A stretch of 64,000 bases of DNA from assembly GCA_947095585.1 (NCBI GenBank), contig OX352761.1, positions 64,556,882 to 64,620,881 of the forward strand, written 5' to 3'. Positions 42,314 through 54,546 of this stretch are shown in pieces. Both the position numbers and the translations under genes were made by a program. The notes below the pieces were generated by a model that was given only the letters and a program-made list of their open reading frames with translations, was not told where the DNA came from and searched no databases. Numbering within the stretch: position 1 is the first letter of the stretch; each line of letters opens with the position of its first letter. This DNA comes from Nephrocerus scutellatus. Its lineage: Eukaryota; Arthropoda; Insecta; Diptera; Pipunculidae.

Positions 42314-43835
42314 AGTACATAGAGCAAGGACCGCACCAGGCGCGGAAGTTCTACCAAAGAGTCCGCGGTATGACGCAATATACACCGCGATGCACATACT
42401 GCAAGGACAAAGAGGGTAATCTGATCGCCGATCTTAAAGTCATCTTAGAGCGATGGGAAGAGCACTTTCATGAATTGCTAAATGGCCAGCTAACTGAGGA
42501 ATTGGAGGCTCCACCAATGACCGAAGATCATACTGTACTGCCGCCACCAAGACGAAGTTAGCAGAGCGATAAATCGGGATCGGGATGGGATCCCAGCGGA
42601 ACCGATAAAAATAGGAGGCCCTATATCAAGTATGGGAAGAAGAAGCTATGCCAGAAGACTGGCGAAGAGGCATCCTGTGCCCCATACATAAGAATGGAGA
42701 TATCACAAAATGCAGCAATTATCGTTGTATAACGTTGTTGAGTACCGCGTATAAGATTTTTTCCTCTATCCTTCAATACAGGATAGCCCCCACGCTAAAG
42801 TCATCATTGGTCCATACCCGTGTGGCTTCATCCCAGGCATATCAATAACTGATCAGATTTACACCCTAAGGCAGGTGATGGAAAAATGTCTACGAGTTTC
42901 AAAACTCACTACATCATCTTTTTATATACTTTAAAGCTGCCTATGATAGCATAGCCAGAGTAGAACTTTATCAAGCCATAAGAGAATTCGGCATCCCAAA
43001 TAAACTGACATGACTATGTAGGTTGACCATGACCAATGTTATAAGCCAAGTAAAAATATCCGGATCACTATCAAGCCCATTCAACATCTATAACGGGCTC
43101 CGACAAGGGGATGGACTGGCCTGCGTCCTCTTCAACCTGGCGTTGGAGAAAGTGATACGAAACTCTGACGTAACGGCGAGAGGAACAATCCCCTATAAGT
43201 CCATTCAGATACTGGCTTACGCAGACGATATTGACATCGGTGGTAGAAACCCAAGAGCTGTACAGGAAGCTTTCATCCAGATAGAGCAGGCGGCACGAAA
43301 TCTGGGCCGCACATAAATGAGAGCAAAACAAAGTACATGGTGGCCACGTCTGCGAGTAGAAGATCCAACATTGGTCCCTCAATTTAAATAGTGGAGCGCG
43401 AATTTGAAGTAGTGCAATCCTTTAACTATCTCGGGTCAACTATAGCAGCCGATAACAGCATGGATCCAGAAATACGCGCACGGTTGCTAAAGTCAACAAA
43501 ACCTACTATAGTCTGTCAAGACTCTTCAAATCCAGGAACTTAACCATAACATCCAAGCTACTGATATATAAGAAAATGGTCATACCAGTACTTACATATG
43601 GATCCGAGACTTGGGTGTTAAGCAAAAACCATTCTGACCTCTTAGCCGCGTTCGAGAGAAAAGTCTTACAGAGAATTGTTGGCCCCGTATGTGAGGAAGG
43701 ACGATTCCGGATACTCTATAATGATGAGATCTACGAGCGTTACCGCGATGTCGACATTGTGAATAAAATTAAGCTCGGTAGGCTCCGGTGGGCAGGACAC
43801 CTAGCTCGCATGAGCGAAGAGGATAGGATTACAGT
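42314..43835 (+). pseudogene. RTE-like LINE (family B), copy B2
   Basis: Plus strand. GNLIADLKVILERWEEHFHE (42370-42561), then an internal deletion in the GSDGIPAEL region, MPEDWRRGILCPIHKNGDIT (42648-42848), LRQGDGLACVLFNLALEKVI and ILAYADDIDIGGRNPRAVQE (43023-43316). The tail is LTYGSETWVLSKNHSDLLAA with RLRWAGHLARMSEED (43576-43830). Truncated at its 3' end, where a Jockey element on the opposite strand begins. Confidence 0.8.
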
Positions 43836-45320
43836 GTCATCTGCAAATGTAGCTAGCATGGAGTTGATTGGAGTCGGTATGTCCGCTGTATAAAGAAGAT
43901 AGAGCGTAGGTCCTAAAACACTTCCTTGGGGTACAACTGCATCTATTTGGCGTAAATCGGCGCACTCATCGTTGTATTGCACGTAGAAGTGTCTATCGTT
44001 CAAATAGCTTTTAATTAGTTCATAGTAGTCTGGAAGCATATTGTTTAATTTGAATAGTAGTACTTTATGCCAGACACTATCGAAGGCCTTTGCAACGTCT
44101 AAATAAACTGACACACAATATTTTTCCTCGTCAAAGTCATTCAATATTCTATTGGTTACGCGATAGTCGAGTGTTTTTGTCGAAAACCAAATTGGTGGTC
44201 TGGGATAAGATTTTGTTGTCTTACTACTTTGTCAATACGGTCAAGTATCATCTTTTCGAATATCTTTTATATAATTGGTATATATGAAGAAGTTGTGTAG
44301 GATCTTTACCGGGTTTAGGAATGGCTATGATTTTGGATACCTTTCAGACATTAGGATAGTAATTTTGACGTATAACAGCGTTAAAGATATTTCTAAGGTA
44401 AATAATGGCATTGTCAGGTAAATATTTTAATAGTTTCCCATTTACCATGTCATACCCGGCAGATTTATTTATATTTAGTTTATGTTTAAAGTGATCTTTT
44501 ATTTCTTTGGTGGATACTCGCTTAATTCTTGTGTTTGTAGTTGTGTTATTTTGTGTAAATGAGATATTCTGACCATTAATTGCATTGGTGAATGTTGTTT
44601 TAAAGTAGTCAGCTAGAGTTTTCGCTTTGTCCATGGACCAGGTGTCGTCAATGTTTTTGATAGGTGGTTGATGGGTAGTTCTGTTCTTAAGACGTTTGTT
44701 TAATTTCCACAGAGAGAAGTTGGTTGTGTGCGTTGGTGTGAGATTTGACAAGTATTTGTTTATACGACTGTTGTTGTCCTCTTCGATGATAGCCTTTAGT
44801 TCTTTCGTCGATTTGTTGTAGTTTGCTTTGTCAAGCGGTGATCTAGTAGTGTGCTAAATTTTCCTAAATTTTCGCTTTTCTTTGATTTTTAGTCTTATTT
44901 TTTTTGATGTGAAAGTAGCAGTATTTCGTTGTTTTAACTCTAGCGTTGATTTTAGTACGGCAGAGGAAAGAGTATCGTTTAATTGAATTATTGCACTCTC
45001 AAGGTCTTGATTGGTTGTTAGCGGAATCGTTAGTTCAATATTTTCGTCAACAAGTTGTCGATATGCATCCCAGTCGGTCTTGTGGTTAGTCAAGGGTGGC
45101 ATTGAGACATGAGTGGTCTGAGGAAAGGTCAAGGCAAGTTTTTATTGTTAGTTGATTTAAGTTAATGTGCTCATCCAAGCTGAAGATTTTAAAGCTGGGA
45201 ATTTTTAGAAAACTCTTGCTTGTGAAGTGAGTTTTTGAAATTAAATAAATAAATTGTTTTACTTCTAAAGCATGTTGGATTAGTCCGTTTGAATTCCATA
45301 TGACGATTTTAAGGTTTAAA
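43836..45320 (-). pseudogene. Jockey-clade LINE (family D), copy D2, ORF2
   Basis: Minus strand. The endonuclease start KIVIWNSNGLIQHALEVKQF (45086-45331) is joined by deletion to LDLSSDHSCL, the SDH box. A linker follows (44854-45132), then HKLNINKSAGYDMVNGKLLK (44344-44751), LDVAKAFDSVWHKVLLFKL, VVPQGSVLGPTLYLLY and the catalytic FADDTVILSS (to about 43850). Frameshifts occur between the blocks. The 3' end is cut off by LINE B2. Confidence 0.8.
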
Positions 45321-45917
45321 TTACTGTCCATTATTTATTTTAGTCATTAATAATGTTAGTATGTTCATCATATTAGAGATCTGTGATATTAGTTGTATCA
45401 TCGTTTCTTTGATTTCGGATAGGTCATCTGTGGGTTTTGTTGAGTTTTCCTGTTTATTGTTTGTGGGAGGAGTATTGTTCCTGGGTTCCTGACTTCTGTT
45501 TGTAGTGGGAGTATTATTTTTTACAGCAGGAATTGTATGGCTTTTAATTGCCTTAGCATATGTTGTCGAAGGTTGGACCATGCTGGAGACAGTTTTGGTT
45601 TTGTCAGGGTTTTTAACTTCTGAGGTCTGCTCATCGAGCGTTTTTTTCCTTAGTTCCGGATATCTTTGTACCTTTAGAGCTTTATATACTTCGCAACCCT
45701 TATAGTTTGCGGTGTGTGGTTTCCAGCAGAGTGCGCATTTTAAGTTATTGCAATCCGGAGATAAAGTACATTCAGTCGTCCTGTGTTTTCCGGCGCACTT
45801 CACACAGGTTGGTTCGAGTGAGCAAAAGTTCTTTGTGTGACCGTATTTTTGGCAATTCATGCACTGGGTGATGGACCTTTTTTGATAAGGTGGTTCGAAA
45901 GATATGTTGCAGTGCAT
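45321..45917 (-). pseudogene. Jockey-clade LINE copy D2, ORF1 (gag-like) C-terminal part
   Basis: 198-residue open frame with three adjacent Cys/His knuckles: CMNCQKYGHTKNFC, CVKCAGKHRTTEC and CALCWKPHTANYKGC. This triplet is diagnostic of Jockey/I-type LINE ORF1 proteins, which bind the element RNA. A Thr/Asn/Pro-rich tail and a hydrophobic Met/Leu-rich helix follow before a stop adjacent to ORF2. The N-terminal RNA-recognition part is missing, cut at 45917 by LINE C2. The first Met is internal to the original protein. Confidence 0.8.
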
Positions 45918-45919
45918 AA

Positions 45920-47530
45920 GGTGAGTTATGTTATATATGTCTTTGTTGTAGACACAGATAAGAGATCATTAATAAAAATGAGGAAGAGTGTCGGGGACAA
46001 AACAGAGCCCTGGGGAACGCCAGCATTTAAGTAATGAACTTTAGACTTGAAACCATCCAATACAACTTGAATTGAGCGGTCCAAACGATAGATTCTGATC
46101 CAGTAAATTAGGTTATCATCAGCTCCATAAGCACGCATTTTGGACAAAAGAGATTGATGCCAAACTCTGTCAAATGCCTAAGAAATGTCGAGTGCAACAG
46201 CTTTGCTTTCTCCAAATTGATGGAAAGACCGGTTCCACTGTTTGGTGAGATATACCATCAAATCACCAGTAGAACGTTGCCCACGAAATCCATACTGCCG
46301 GTCACTAAGAATTCCGTTGGTTTCAAGATTTTTCTTGAGCTAAAAATTGATCAGCGTTTCCATGACATTGGATGGATGTAAGTGCTATGGGTCGGTACGA
46401 GGAAGGAGACGACGGCTCGCCTTTTTTCGGTATGGGCTGAACAAAGGCTGTTTTCCAACTTGATAGAGTATTTATCAAGACGAGAGGTAAGGAACAAGTC
46501 AAGCGGAATGATTTGCAATGCCAGGTATTCGTGTAGGCTCATTTACAAGCTTAGTAAGGTTATTAAACTCAGCGAATAACTCAACACACCTTCCTTCGGG
46601 TGTTGTCTGGCCAGACTGGCGAAGCCACCCAGAATTGTGTACATTGAAATCGCCCGCAATAATGATTTCATTTTTACGATGTTTTGTGTCAATTCTTAGG
46701 ATTAAATCAGACAGTGCATCAAACTCGCTCTGAGTTAAAACACTGTCTAAGTGGAGGCTTCTGTAAAGGAAACAGTAGTAGATGTTACGCTCTTTTACTT
46801 TTACTTTGAGCCAAATGAAATTGAATTCCGGATTGGAACTTTGGCTAAATTGAGGCAAAAGCTGAAACGCAACAGCACTTCGGACATAGATAGCGAGTCC
46901 GCGTCGAGGGAAAAATAATGGCACCAAGTTATACCCAGGCAGATTGAATTCCGAGCTATCAGAATTATCAAATACCTAAGTTTCGCTCAGTGCCATGAGG
47001 ACATGTACATAAGTAAACACAGCGAAAGAATTCGTTCTCAGCCAACGTATGTTGCTGAGATCAAATCTGAAATCACACATAACAACAAAAACAAACACAT
47101 AAGACAAAACTTACCGCTTCTTTTAACCGAATTGAGAAGAGTATGTCTCTAATGGATTATTAACACAAATTGTCGCCAGTGTTATGCCTTCACGACAAAA
47201 TGTGTCAATTCTCCAGAAGAAACAAACACTCACAATCCGTTTTTCTAATTGCTAAAGAATTAGATCATAAACAAACTGCCGCATGAAAAACATACGACAG
47301 CTGTGTTTCACCAAGTTCTTAAGCTGCGCTGTTGAGGATGGGGCACACGCACACACACACGGCACTTTGCACTTGTTGATCGCCGCCGATCACGCGAACC
47401 GTTAATTGTTTTTCAAGAACTTAAAATTGGTTTTTTTTTTGCGCAAACACAACACACGACGGTGTTGTTTTTTTTACTTCGCGTGTGCTGGAGAGCAGCA
47501 CGACCGTGCACAGCGGCGTTTGGGAGACAA
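45920..47530 (-). pseudogene. CR1-like LINE (family C), copy C2
   Basis: Minus strand. A 5' untranslated region (about 46990-47530) resembles 22227-22790. The endonuclease frame 46499-46927 shows FIWLKVKVKERNIYYCFLYR and GDFNVHNSGWLRQSGQTTPE, then FLTSRLDKYSIK. An internal deletion joins this to RT (46351-46450). The RT part has AYGADDNLIYWIRIYRLDRS and NAGVPQGSVLSPTLFLIFIN (45926-46147). Truncated at 45920 before its YADD box. It shows what follows the endonuclease in the family whose front half is at 20.8-22.2 kb. Confidence 0.75.
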
Positions 47531-48121
47531 CTGAACAGGTGGCTTGGTGGATATTTCTACGCGCAAACTTTGTACTCGAAACGACCAAATTATTGCTTGC
47601 TGCCATCTCTATGACTCGTTGTCCATTGTCATTAGTGTTCTCGTGTAAGCTATGGGTGCCAATGTACTGCCTGAATACTGGCTCCCTACCTATTTTGGCA
47701 TTCATATCCCCCAGAATGATTTTTACATCATACTAAGATCAGGCATGGAGTTCCCGTTCGACTGATTCTAAGAATTCTTCTTGTGCATCATCTGGGGAAT
47801 CCTCTGTAGGTGCGTGAACGTTTATGAGGCTTATATTTTTAAATCTGCCCCGCAAGCGAATGGTGCATAGCCGTTTACTTACTGCTTTAAAGCCGATAAC
47901 GGTGGGTTTCATTCTTTTGCTGACTAGAAACCCCACCCCGAGCGCATGATATCTCGCATGACAGCTGTAGTATATGTCATATTCTGATTTTTGTAAGACA
48001 CCATTCCCCGTCCATCGCATCTCCTGAATTGCTGTTATGTCAGCATTATATTTGGACAGGTTATCGGCTAGCTGCTGTGCAGCTCGATCTCTATACAGTG
48101 AGAATACGTTCCATGAGAAAA
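47531..48121 (-). pseudogene. RTE-like LINE (family B), copy B3 endonuclease
   Basis: Minus strand. NADITAIQEMRWTGNGVLQK, YDIYYSCHARYHALGVGFLV, INVHAPTEDSPDDAQEEFLE (47739-48020), a frameshift near 47735, then LGDMNAKIGREPVFRQYIG (47421-47705). The QEMRW, NVHAPTE and GDMNAKIG motifs are those of RTE-type APE endonucleases. The upstream end continues beyond the Copia insertion at 52248. The 3' part is cut by LINE C2. Confidence 0.75.
48117..48121. other. Copia target-site duplication, left (GAAAA)
   Basis: GAAAA precedes the element at 48117-48121 and follows it at 52243-52247. Removing the element rejoins LINE B leader sequence (CCATGAGAAAA with TTTTTAAATCGTTTAGCCG), as seen uninterrupted in another copy near 57390-57420. 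Confidence 0.8.
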
Positions 48122-48225
48122 TTTTGAAATGAAGAAAACACGTATTTGTGGTTTTGTCTATTTCTATCGAACTGCAATAAGTTTATTGTCTAAAATCAAA
48201 CTTCAAAAATGATAGATATGTTTAG
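48122..48225 (-). repeat. Copia 3' LTR, partial
   Basis: The TTTGTGGTTTTGTCTATTTC block and following sequence match 52094-52190. Similarity fades after about 48220, so the rest of this LTR is diverged or deleted. The terminal CAACA is mutated (TTTTG on the plus strand). Confidence 0.65.
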
Positions 48226-48342
48226 AACGTTGTCTGAACCCATCTGATTCAGCTAATTTAATTGCTCTCTGATTGTCACAGAAAATCGTTGTCGCAGTAT
48301 TGAAGTCATCATCGAACTCTGAACAAAATTGTTTTAACCAAA

Positions 48343-51300
48343 TTACTTCCTGGACCGTCGAAGCCAATGCCATATATTCGGCCTCTGTGCTTGATAAGGC
48401 AACCGTTGGTTGTTTTTTTTTCTACTCCACGTTATTGCCCCATTGCACAGCTTGAATACATACACTGTGCACGATCGTAGTTTGTCAATATCGGATCCCC
48501 ATTCCGCCTCTGAATAACCAACCAATTTACCATTACTTTCGTTTGTGAATGTTAACATGTAATCGATAGTGCTCTTTAAATATCGAAAAATTATTTTGAC
48601 TGCCTTCCAATGAGCCAAACTGTGATTCGTATTTAATCGGCTGACGTCGTTTACAGCAAATGCCAAATTTAGACGAGTGCCCTGATAGAGCAACGAGCCC
48701 ACAGCCTCCTGATATGGCACATTTTTGACCTCCTGGCCATTAATTTCACTCATCGGCATATTTAATGACAATTTTTGATTTGGATCCGATGGTGTCAAAA
48801 TCGGTTTGCATTCTTGCATGCCAAAACGTTTCAATATTTCCTCAGCATACGTAGATTGATCCAATTGAATATTGTCATCACCTTGAGTTATACGAATGCC
48901 AACGCATTCTTTAGCCGGTCCAATGTCTTTCATCTTGAACGCTGAACTCAAAGCCTGTTTTATTTTTTTCAATTGAGCTTTGTTCTTCCAAAAAATAAGT
49001 ATATCATCAACATAAATGGCCAAAATTAAATATTTACCTTTTATGAAGTAAACACACGGATCCATTTTTGATTTCTGAATCCGGTTAATTTTTTGGTTAG
49101 AGTTGGCACCAAATGACTTGAGTGCTGCTTCGAGTTTCATGTTCCATTCTCTACCAGCCTGTTTAGTCCGTAGATTGCCCGATTTAGTCTGCACACTCGC
49201 TTGGTTCCGTCATTATACATTTCAGGTTTTTGCATATAAATTTCTTCATGAAATTCACCCTGAAGAAAGGCAGTAACAGCATCCATCTGATGAACATTCA
49301 ACTTGTGTTTCACAGCAATTGCCATCAATACTCTAATCGATGCGTACCTTACTACAGGTAAATATGTTTCTTCATAATCCAGACCATAAATCTGAGAACA
49401 ACCCTTGGCAACTAATCTCGCTTTGTGTTTACAATATTACCATTGGCATCTGTTTTCGTTTTAAATACCTATTTTGATTTAATGGCCTTTCTACCTGACG
49501 GTAATTCGACCAATGACCACGTTTCATTTTGCATTAATGACTTTATTTCATCTTGCATTGCATTTTCCAATCGACTGCTTCGTGTCTCGACATTGCTTGA
49601 TCAACCGAAACGGGATCATTTGCTTGATTGTTGATCATTGTGTTGCATGTTAATTTAGCAACATATTTCTGACTTGGATTTGGTACTCTTGATGAACGGT
49701 GAACTCCACTGGGTGGTGTTATTGACTCGTCGTAATCTGGATCATTGGGATCAGTATCACTCGATATAAACTGTACATCTGACGTTTTCGTATCTTTTTC
49801 CTCTTCCAATAATGATTCATTTTGCTCATCTGTGTCATCAGCATCGCTTGCATTATCCCTCACTAAAACCAAATCGTCTTTCGTATTATTGCCCTTTGAA
49901 TATATTTCAGCCGTAACTTCATGAAAATTACGTCGCTACCAACAGTTAATTGTCTTGTTGATTTATTTATGCACCGAAAATCTTTCTTTTCACTATCGTA
50001 ACCAACAAATATCATTTAAGTTGACTTCGCGTCCCATTTTTTACGTTTTTCTATAGGTATGTGCACCATAACTGGAGAACCAAATGTTTTCAAATCGCTT
50101 AAATCAACTTTAGAGCCACTCCATACTTCTTCCGGAGTTTTATCAATCATCAACGATGATACTGACCTGTTTATTATAAACAGCCATGTTGACGGCTTCA
50201 GCCCAGTAAGTGACACTTAAATTCGCATCAATTAACATGCATTTAGACCGCTCGACAATCGTTCTGTTCATTCTTTCGGCTGTACCATTTTGATGTGGCG
50301 TGTAAACATTCGTCAATTGATGTTCAATACCATTTTGCTTGTAGAAATTGATGAATTCACGTGAACAATATTCGGTGCCATTATCAGTGCGTAAAATTTT
50401 AATTTTTCTTTCACTTTGATTTTCAACTCAAGTTTTAAATTCGAGGAATGTTGTAAAAACTTCCTTTTTAGACTTCAGAAAATAAACAAAACATTTTCTG
50501 CTAAAATCGTCAATGAAAGTCAAAAAATACCTGACACCACCGATTGATTTGTTTTCCATCGGCCCACATAAATCTGAGTGAATCAGATCCAGTTTATTTT
50601 CACGGCTACGGCTTTTGCTTGATTTAAATGGTAATCGTGCTTGTTTACCATATGCACACGTTTCACAAGCTTGAATCATCGACATGTCGTCTGCAAACTT
50701 TATTCCGGAAACCACACCATCTCGCTTATGCCAAACCATAGGGTTTTCTTGTTTTGACGTCAACATACATTTTTCAACACCACCACCAATTTTGTAAATA
50801 CCAGCAATTGGCTTGCAATTTATCAAAGGACACATTTGATCATCATAGACGGTGCAGTCCTCACTATTAAAAGTAATTGTATTTCCTTTCTCAACCATTT
50901 TCGATATAGACAGTTACAGCCGATAGTTATAGAACATATAAAACTTCATCTACTTCAATATCAAAATTATTTACCTTGAGGTTCACTTTTCCTTTACCAT
51001 TTACCTTCATCGTTGAATTTTTTGCTACTGTAATTTGATTTACTGCAGACACGATTTTAGATCAAATTTGCATTTGGTGTCATGTGTATTGACGCCGCTA
51101 TCAATAAACCAGTCACTTTATTTGTTTTTTATTCCATCATTGGATGCGAAAGCAAGAAATGCCTTCTTGGAATTTGGTTTCTTGATGACTGTTGGTTTGT
51201 TCGTTTCATTCGGACAATCGGCTGCCTTATGGCATTTTTCATTGCATTTACTACATTTGAAAGGGAAAAAACCTTGTTGTTTCTTTTTCGTCTGAAAACG

Positions 51301-51888
51301 ATTTTTGTTCTTACTCAGAAAAGCACTTTGGTTCACAGCTCCAGTAAATCCAGTAATTTTAACCGTAATTGATCCGGTGTCCACTTCATTTTACCACCAG
51401 CCAAACCCAGAACGAATGAATTGAATTCTTCTGGTAAACCCAATAACATGATTCCAGTCAACCATTTGTCACCAACTGGGAAATCCAAATCCTCTAACTT
51501 GCTTTTTATATGCAATAATTCGTCAATATACGACTGCATCGAATCATGATTTTCTAGTCTAATTGATACGAATTATGCAATAAACCAAAACAATGTTGTG
51601 CTCCCTTGTCTTCACATGCTGCACGCAATGTATTCCAAGCGACAAATGGTGTTTCACATTTCTTCACCAATGGATAGAGCGAACATTTAAAACCAAACAT
51701 GACAAAGCTTGATCAAGTTTCTCTTCTTTGTCTTCAACAGCAACGGGATTTTCTTCGGTTGATGTAGCATTCTGTACAATACAATTCTTCAGCTTGTGCA
51801 ATGCCAGGAAATGTTTCATGGCGAATGACCAGGAATCATAATTTTCGCTGCCTTTCAGCTTTTCCAAATTACCATCCAGCTTTGACAT
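48343..51888 (-). pseudogene. Copia gag-pol remnant
   Basis: Minus strand from the right. Gag is MSKLDGNLEKLKGSENYDSW (51664-51888) with a knuckle CSKCNEKCHKAADC (about 51195-51240). The GAG-pre-integrase is WHKRDGVVSGIKFADDMSMI, and the integrase core is LDLIHSDLCGPMENKSIGG with FIDDFSRK (50428-50898), then a frame carrying the family's PHQNGTAERMNRT-like end near 50300. A linker rich in Asp/Glu follows (49543-49872). RT has MDAVTAFLQGEFHEEIYMQK (49137-49328) and the catalytic YVDDILIF, and RNase H has LVGYSEAEWGSDIDKLRSC (48343-49194). At least six frame breaks; non-functional. Confidence 0.85.
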
Positions 51889-52093
51889 TATGTATCCTTC
51901 GTCTTTTTTTTATCCGGAGAGTCAATAGAAAACTGCTTTAACATGTGTTCCACGTGTTTTTATCAAACGTTTCTTTTCTCTGCTCTTTTTCGACAAAATT
52001 CAAGAAAAATTTCACGACGTACAAATTTAAGCAGTAATCGATTATTTATTTAGCCAGATGCCGCGGAATCTAATGGATTCTGGGCCCATTACC

Positions 52094-52242
52094 TGTTGTA
52101 ATAAAGAAAACAAGTCTTTGTGGTTTTGTCTATTTCTATCGAACTGCAATAAGTATTTTGTATAAAATCAAACTTCAAAATGATAGCAGGGTTGTCTGCT
52201 ATTTACAATGGAATGAATTATCAGGGTTGTGTATTTTTAACA
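52094..52242 (-). repeat. Copia 5' LTR
   Basis: 149 bp between TGTTG (52094, complement of the CAACA end) and AACA (52239-52242, complement of the TGTT start). It is followed leftward by the primer-binding site and flanked on the right by GAAAA. Confidence 0.75.
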
Positions 52243-52247
52243 GAAAA

Positions 52248-52560
52248 TTTTTAAATCGTTTAGCCGTGTTCGTTGCCGTGGTCGTCGTCGTTCATAAGTG
52301 TATCCGAGGCTGATTATGGGTTCCGTAATATGGGTTTTTACGGGCGAGGTTATTGGCCTCGCGCCAACCTTACTTTGAAGGGACTAGCCCGATCATTTTC
52401 TTTTTCCTGTACTGGAGGAAAATTACCAGCGGCCACCACGTGGAGGTTTGATCGCATTTCCACCAGTCAGAGATAGTTGCGGCCACATGCATTTCTGAAG
52501 CATTCTGTGTTATTCGCCCTACTCTGCTGATGGCTGACCGCCATAGTATTTATTCTAAAT
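52248..52560 (-). other. LINE B 5' leader (copy B3, continued)
   Basis: Non-coding. It matches 57405-57650 (shared ACGGGCGAGGTTATTG, CTCGCGCCAACCTTAC, GAAGGGACTA and GCATTCTGTGTTATTC blocks). It continues LINE B copy B3 across the Copia insertion. Tail of the 81-bp-repeat family follows at 52561-52715. Confidence 0.65.
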
Positions 52561-52860
52561 CTTACCGTATCTTAATTACTGGGTATTTTTAAAGTAATTT
52601 GATTTTTATTATTCTAGTTTTTGATCATAGTACTTATTCCTAACGTTATATATTCTATTGATTATTCTAAATCCTAATGCTTCCTAATGTTAATAGTATT
52701 TATTCTAAATCCTATCCTATCACATGCGCATGTGGGGGCTCTCTCCCTCTCTTTCTTTTTTTTTTTTTTTTTTTAGAAGAAAGAAAAAAATATGATATTT
52801 TAATCTAAGCTGAATAAAAATTGTTTCAGTATGTACTCATAAAATTTCTTCAACCGGTTT
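52561..52860. repeat. Copy of the 40.3-kb repeat tail and a pyrimidine tract
   Basis: TCTTAATTACTGGGTATTTT to TTCCTAATG (52570-52690) matches the last 81-bp unit and its tail at 40320-40440. A CT/T-rich run (CTCTCCCTCTCTTTC plus a T homopolymer) lies at 52740-52776. No coding signal. Confidence 0.65.
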
Positions 52861-53850
52861 ATATGGACAGAAGGAGGTGTTCTATCACCATTCTTGTGGC
52901 TACTGGTGATGGATAGTCGCTCGACAGGCTTAAGAGTAATCTTATCACAAACATTGGCTATGCGGATGATCTAGTCCTAATAGTTCGAGGTAAATTCGAA
53001 AGCACGATAACAGAGCGCATGCAATAAGCTCTCAAAATAGTAAACGAATGGTGCCGGGAGGTAGACCTAAGTGTCAACCCAGACAAAACAGTATGCACCG
53101 TTTTCACAAAAAGAGAACAAATCTTCCCGCCCTAAGATTCCAAGGTAAAATACTCCAAATAATGCTTGAAGCCAAATGCCTGGGGGTAATGTTTGACCAA
53201 AAACTAACATGGAACTCCCATATATCATACATCACCAGCAAAGCTAACAAAGCTTAATTCACTTGCCAACGCATGTTCAGCAAAACGTGGGGATAAACCC
53301 ACAAGTTACCCTATAGCTATACCAAAGCATTATCACACCCAGGCGTACATACGCAGCCATGATATGGTGGCCAAAAAGAGAGCAGTGGAAAACACGCTCA
53401 AAACTCAGTAAAATTCAAAGATTAATATGTCTTAGTGCAACAGGAGCTATCAAGACTTGCCCAACAGACGGATCCAAAACAAATTCAGGAACAGGGGCAG
53501 GGGTATTCGGACCCAGACTCACATTACGAATACCCCTATGAAAATCCCCAACCGTTTTCCAGGCAGAAACAAATGCGTTAGAAGCCTGCACATTAGAATG
53601 CATAAAGAGAAAATATAGACGAACCGAGACCTATATGATCTCCGATAGCCAGGCAGCTCTAGTAGAGCTAAAAGGCCCAGTTTTCAATTCAAAAACAACG
53701 TGGAGCTGCTACTGCCACCTAAACGAACTGGCCAAAACTAGCATGGTCTGATCCTGATGTGGTCTCCAGGCCATTCAGGCATTAATGGGAACGAGGCAGC
53801 AGACCTCTGCACAAGAGCAGGCGCGAAAGAGAGAAAGATCAGTTGTTGTT
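52861..53850 (+). pseudogene. LINE with RNase H domain (family E)
   Basis: Plus strand. NIGYADDLVLIVRGKFESTI is the RT catalytic box (about 52955-53015). VNEWCREVDLSVNPDKTVCT and AKCLGVMFDQKLTWNSHISY follow (to 53257). RNase H: CPTDGSKTNSGTGAGVFGP (first Asp, about 53458-53515), QAETNALEACTLECIK (Glu, about 53561-53610), SDSQAALVEL (Asp, about 53641-53670) and WSPGHSGINGNEAADL (about 53759-53806). LINEs of the I, LOA and R1-related clades carry such a domain; LOA-like is my best guess. Multiple stops. Confidence 0.7.
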
Positions 53851-54546
53851 TCTGTTTAATATGCTCTCCTTCCCGTCTACTTCTTGCTGGTAGTGTTGCA
53901 GCGTTGACTGCCGTGCGTCTTGGTTTTTGCCGCTGCCGGTACTCTTCTATTGAAAGGGGCTTTGGTCCCACTTTGCTCCAGAGGAATTTCTATGTTTAGG
54001 AAAGCTTCTGCTTCTTTGATATAGTGCGCTGCTAAGTTTAATTGCTATTTACAGTTGTACTGAGCCAGAATTTGGTGTGCGATGATGAAAAATATTTATT
54101 CTGATATATCTTTTCGACAGAAACTTAAGAAAAAAACTTTTTTTATGTCTTTTTTTTTTATTAGAAGATAAAAAAATTAGTAGACTGGCAGTTGTATTAA
54201 GCCCGAATCTAGCAGGATCGCCATCTAAAGTTGCCTTATTTTTTGTTTTACAACTTTGCTTTGTTTTCTACAAAAATAGTTGATCGATTTTCGACCATAC
54301 ATCGACTCTGGGAATCGACCGCGTCAAGTGGGAATTTTTTTGGTTCGCTCGCCTGTGCTTCTGCGTTGACATATTTATTTTCACAAGAGAACGACCTAAT
54401 TATTTCATTAAAATTTCCATGCGCCACTCAGCTCAATTCATGGAAAGGGTAATTAACGTTCTAAGTGGTCAGCGCTCGTTTGCCCATGATGCTTAGGTTG
54501 CATATTAATTGTCATAGGCGATCGACTGCTGGTTTTTTTTATTTGT
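53851..54546. other. Unclassified spacer
   Basis: A minus-strand frame (53738-53971) gives a basic segment PLSIEEYRQRQKPRRTAVNA that I cannot place; its left part is antisense to LINE E. Near 54226-54270 is the short motif shared with 39737-39780. Nothing else recognised. Confidence 0.35.

Larger units (their letters stand above)
48122..52242 (-). mobile_element. Decayed Ty1/Copia LTR retrotransposon
   Basis: 4121 bp on the minus strand, with LTR-like ends (TGTTA...CAACA in the 5' LTR). The PBS is CAACAGGTAATGGGCCCAG, of the copia type adjoining the 5' LTR. Domains run in Copia order: gag, protease, integrase, RT, RNase H. The flanking 5-bp GAAAA duplication confirms the borders. Numerous frameshifts and stops. 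Confidence 0.88.
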
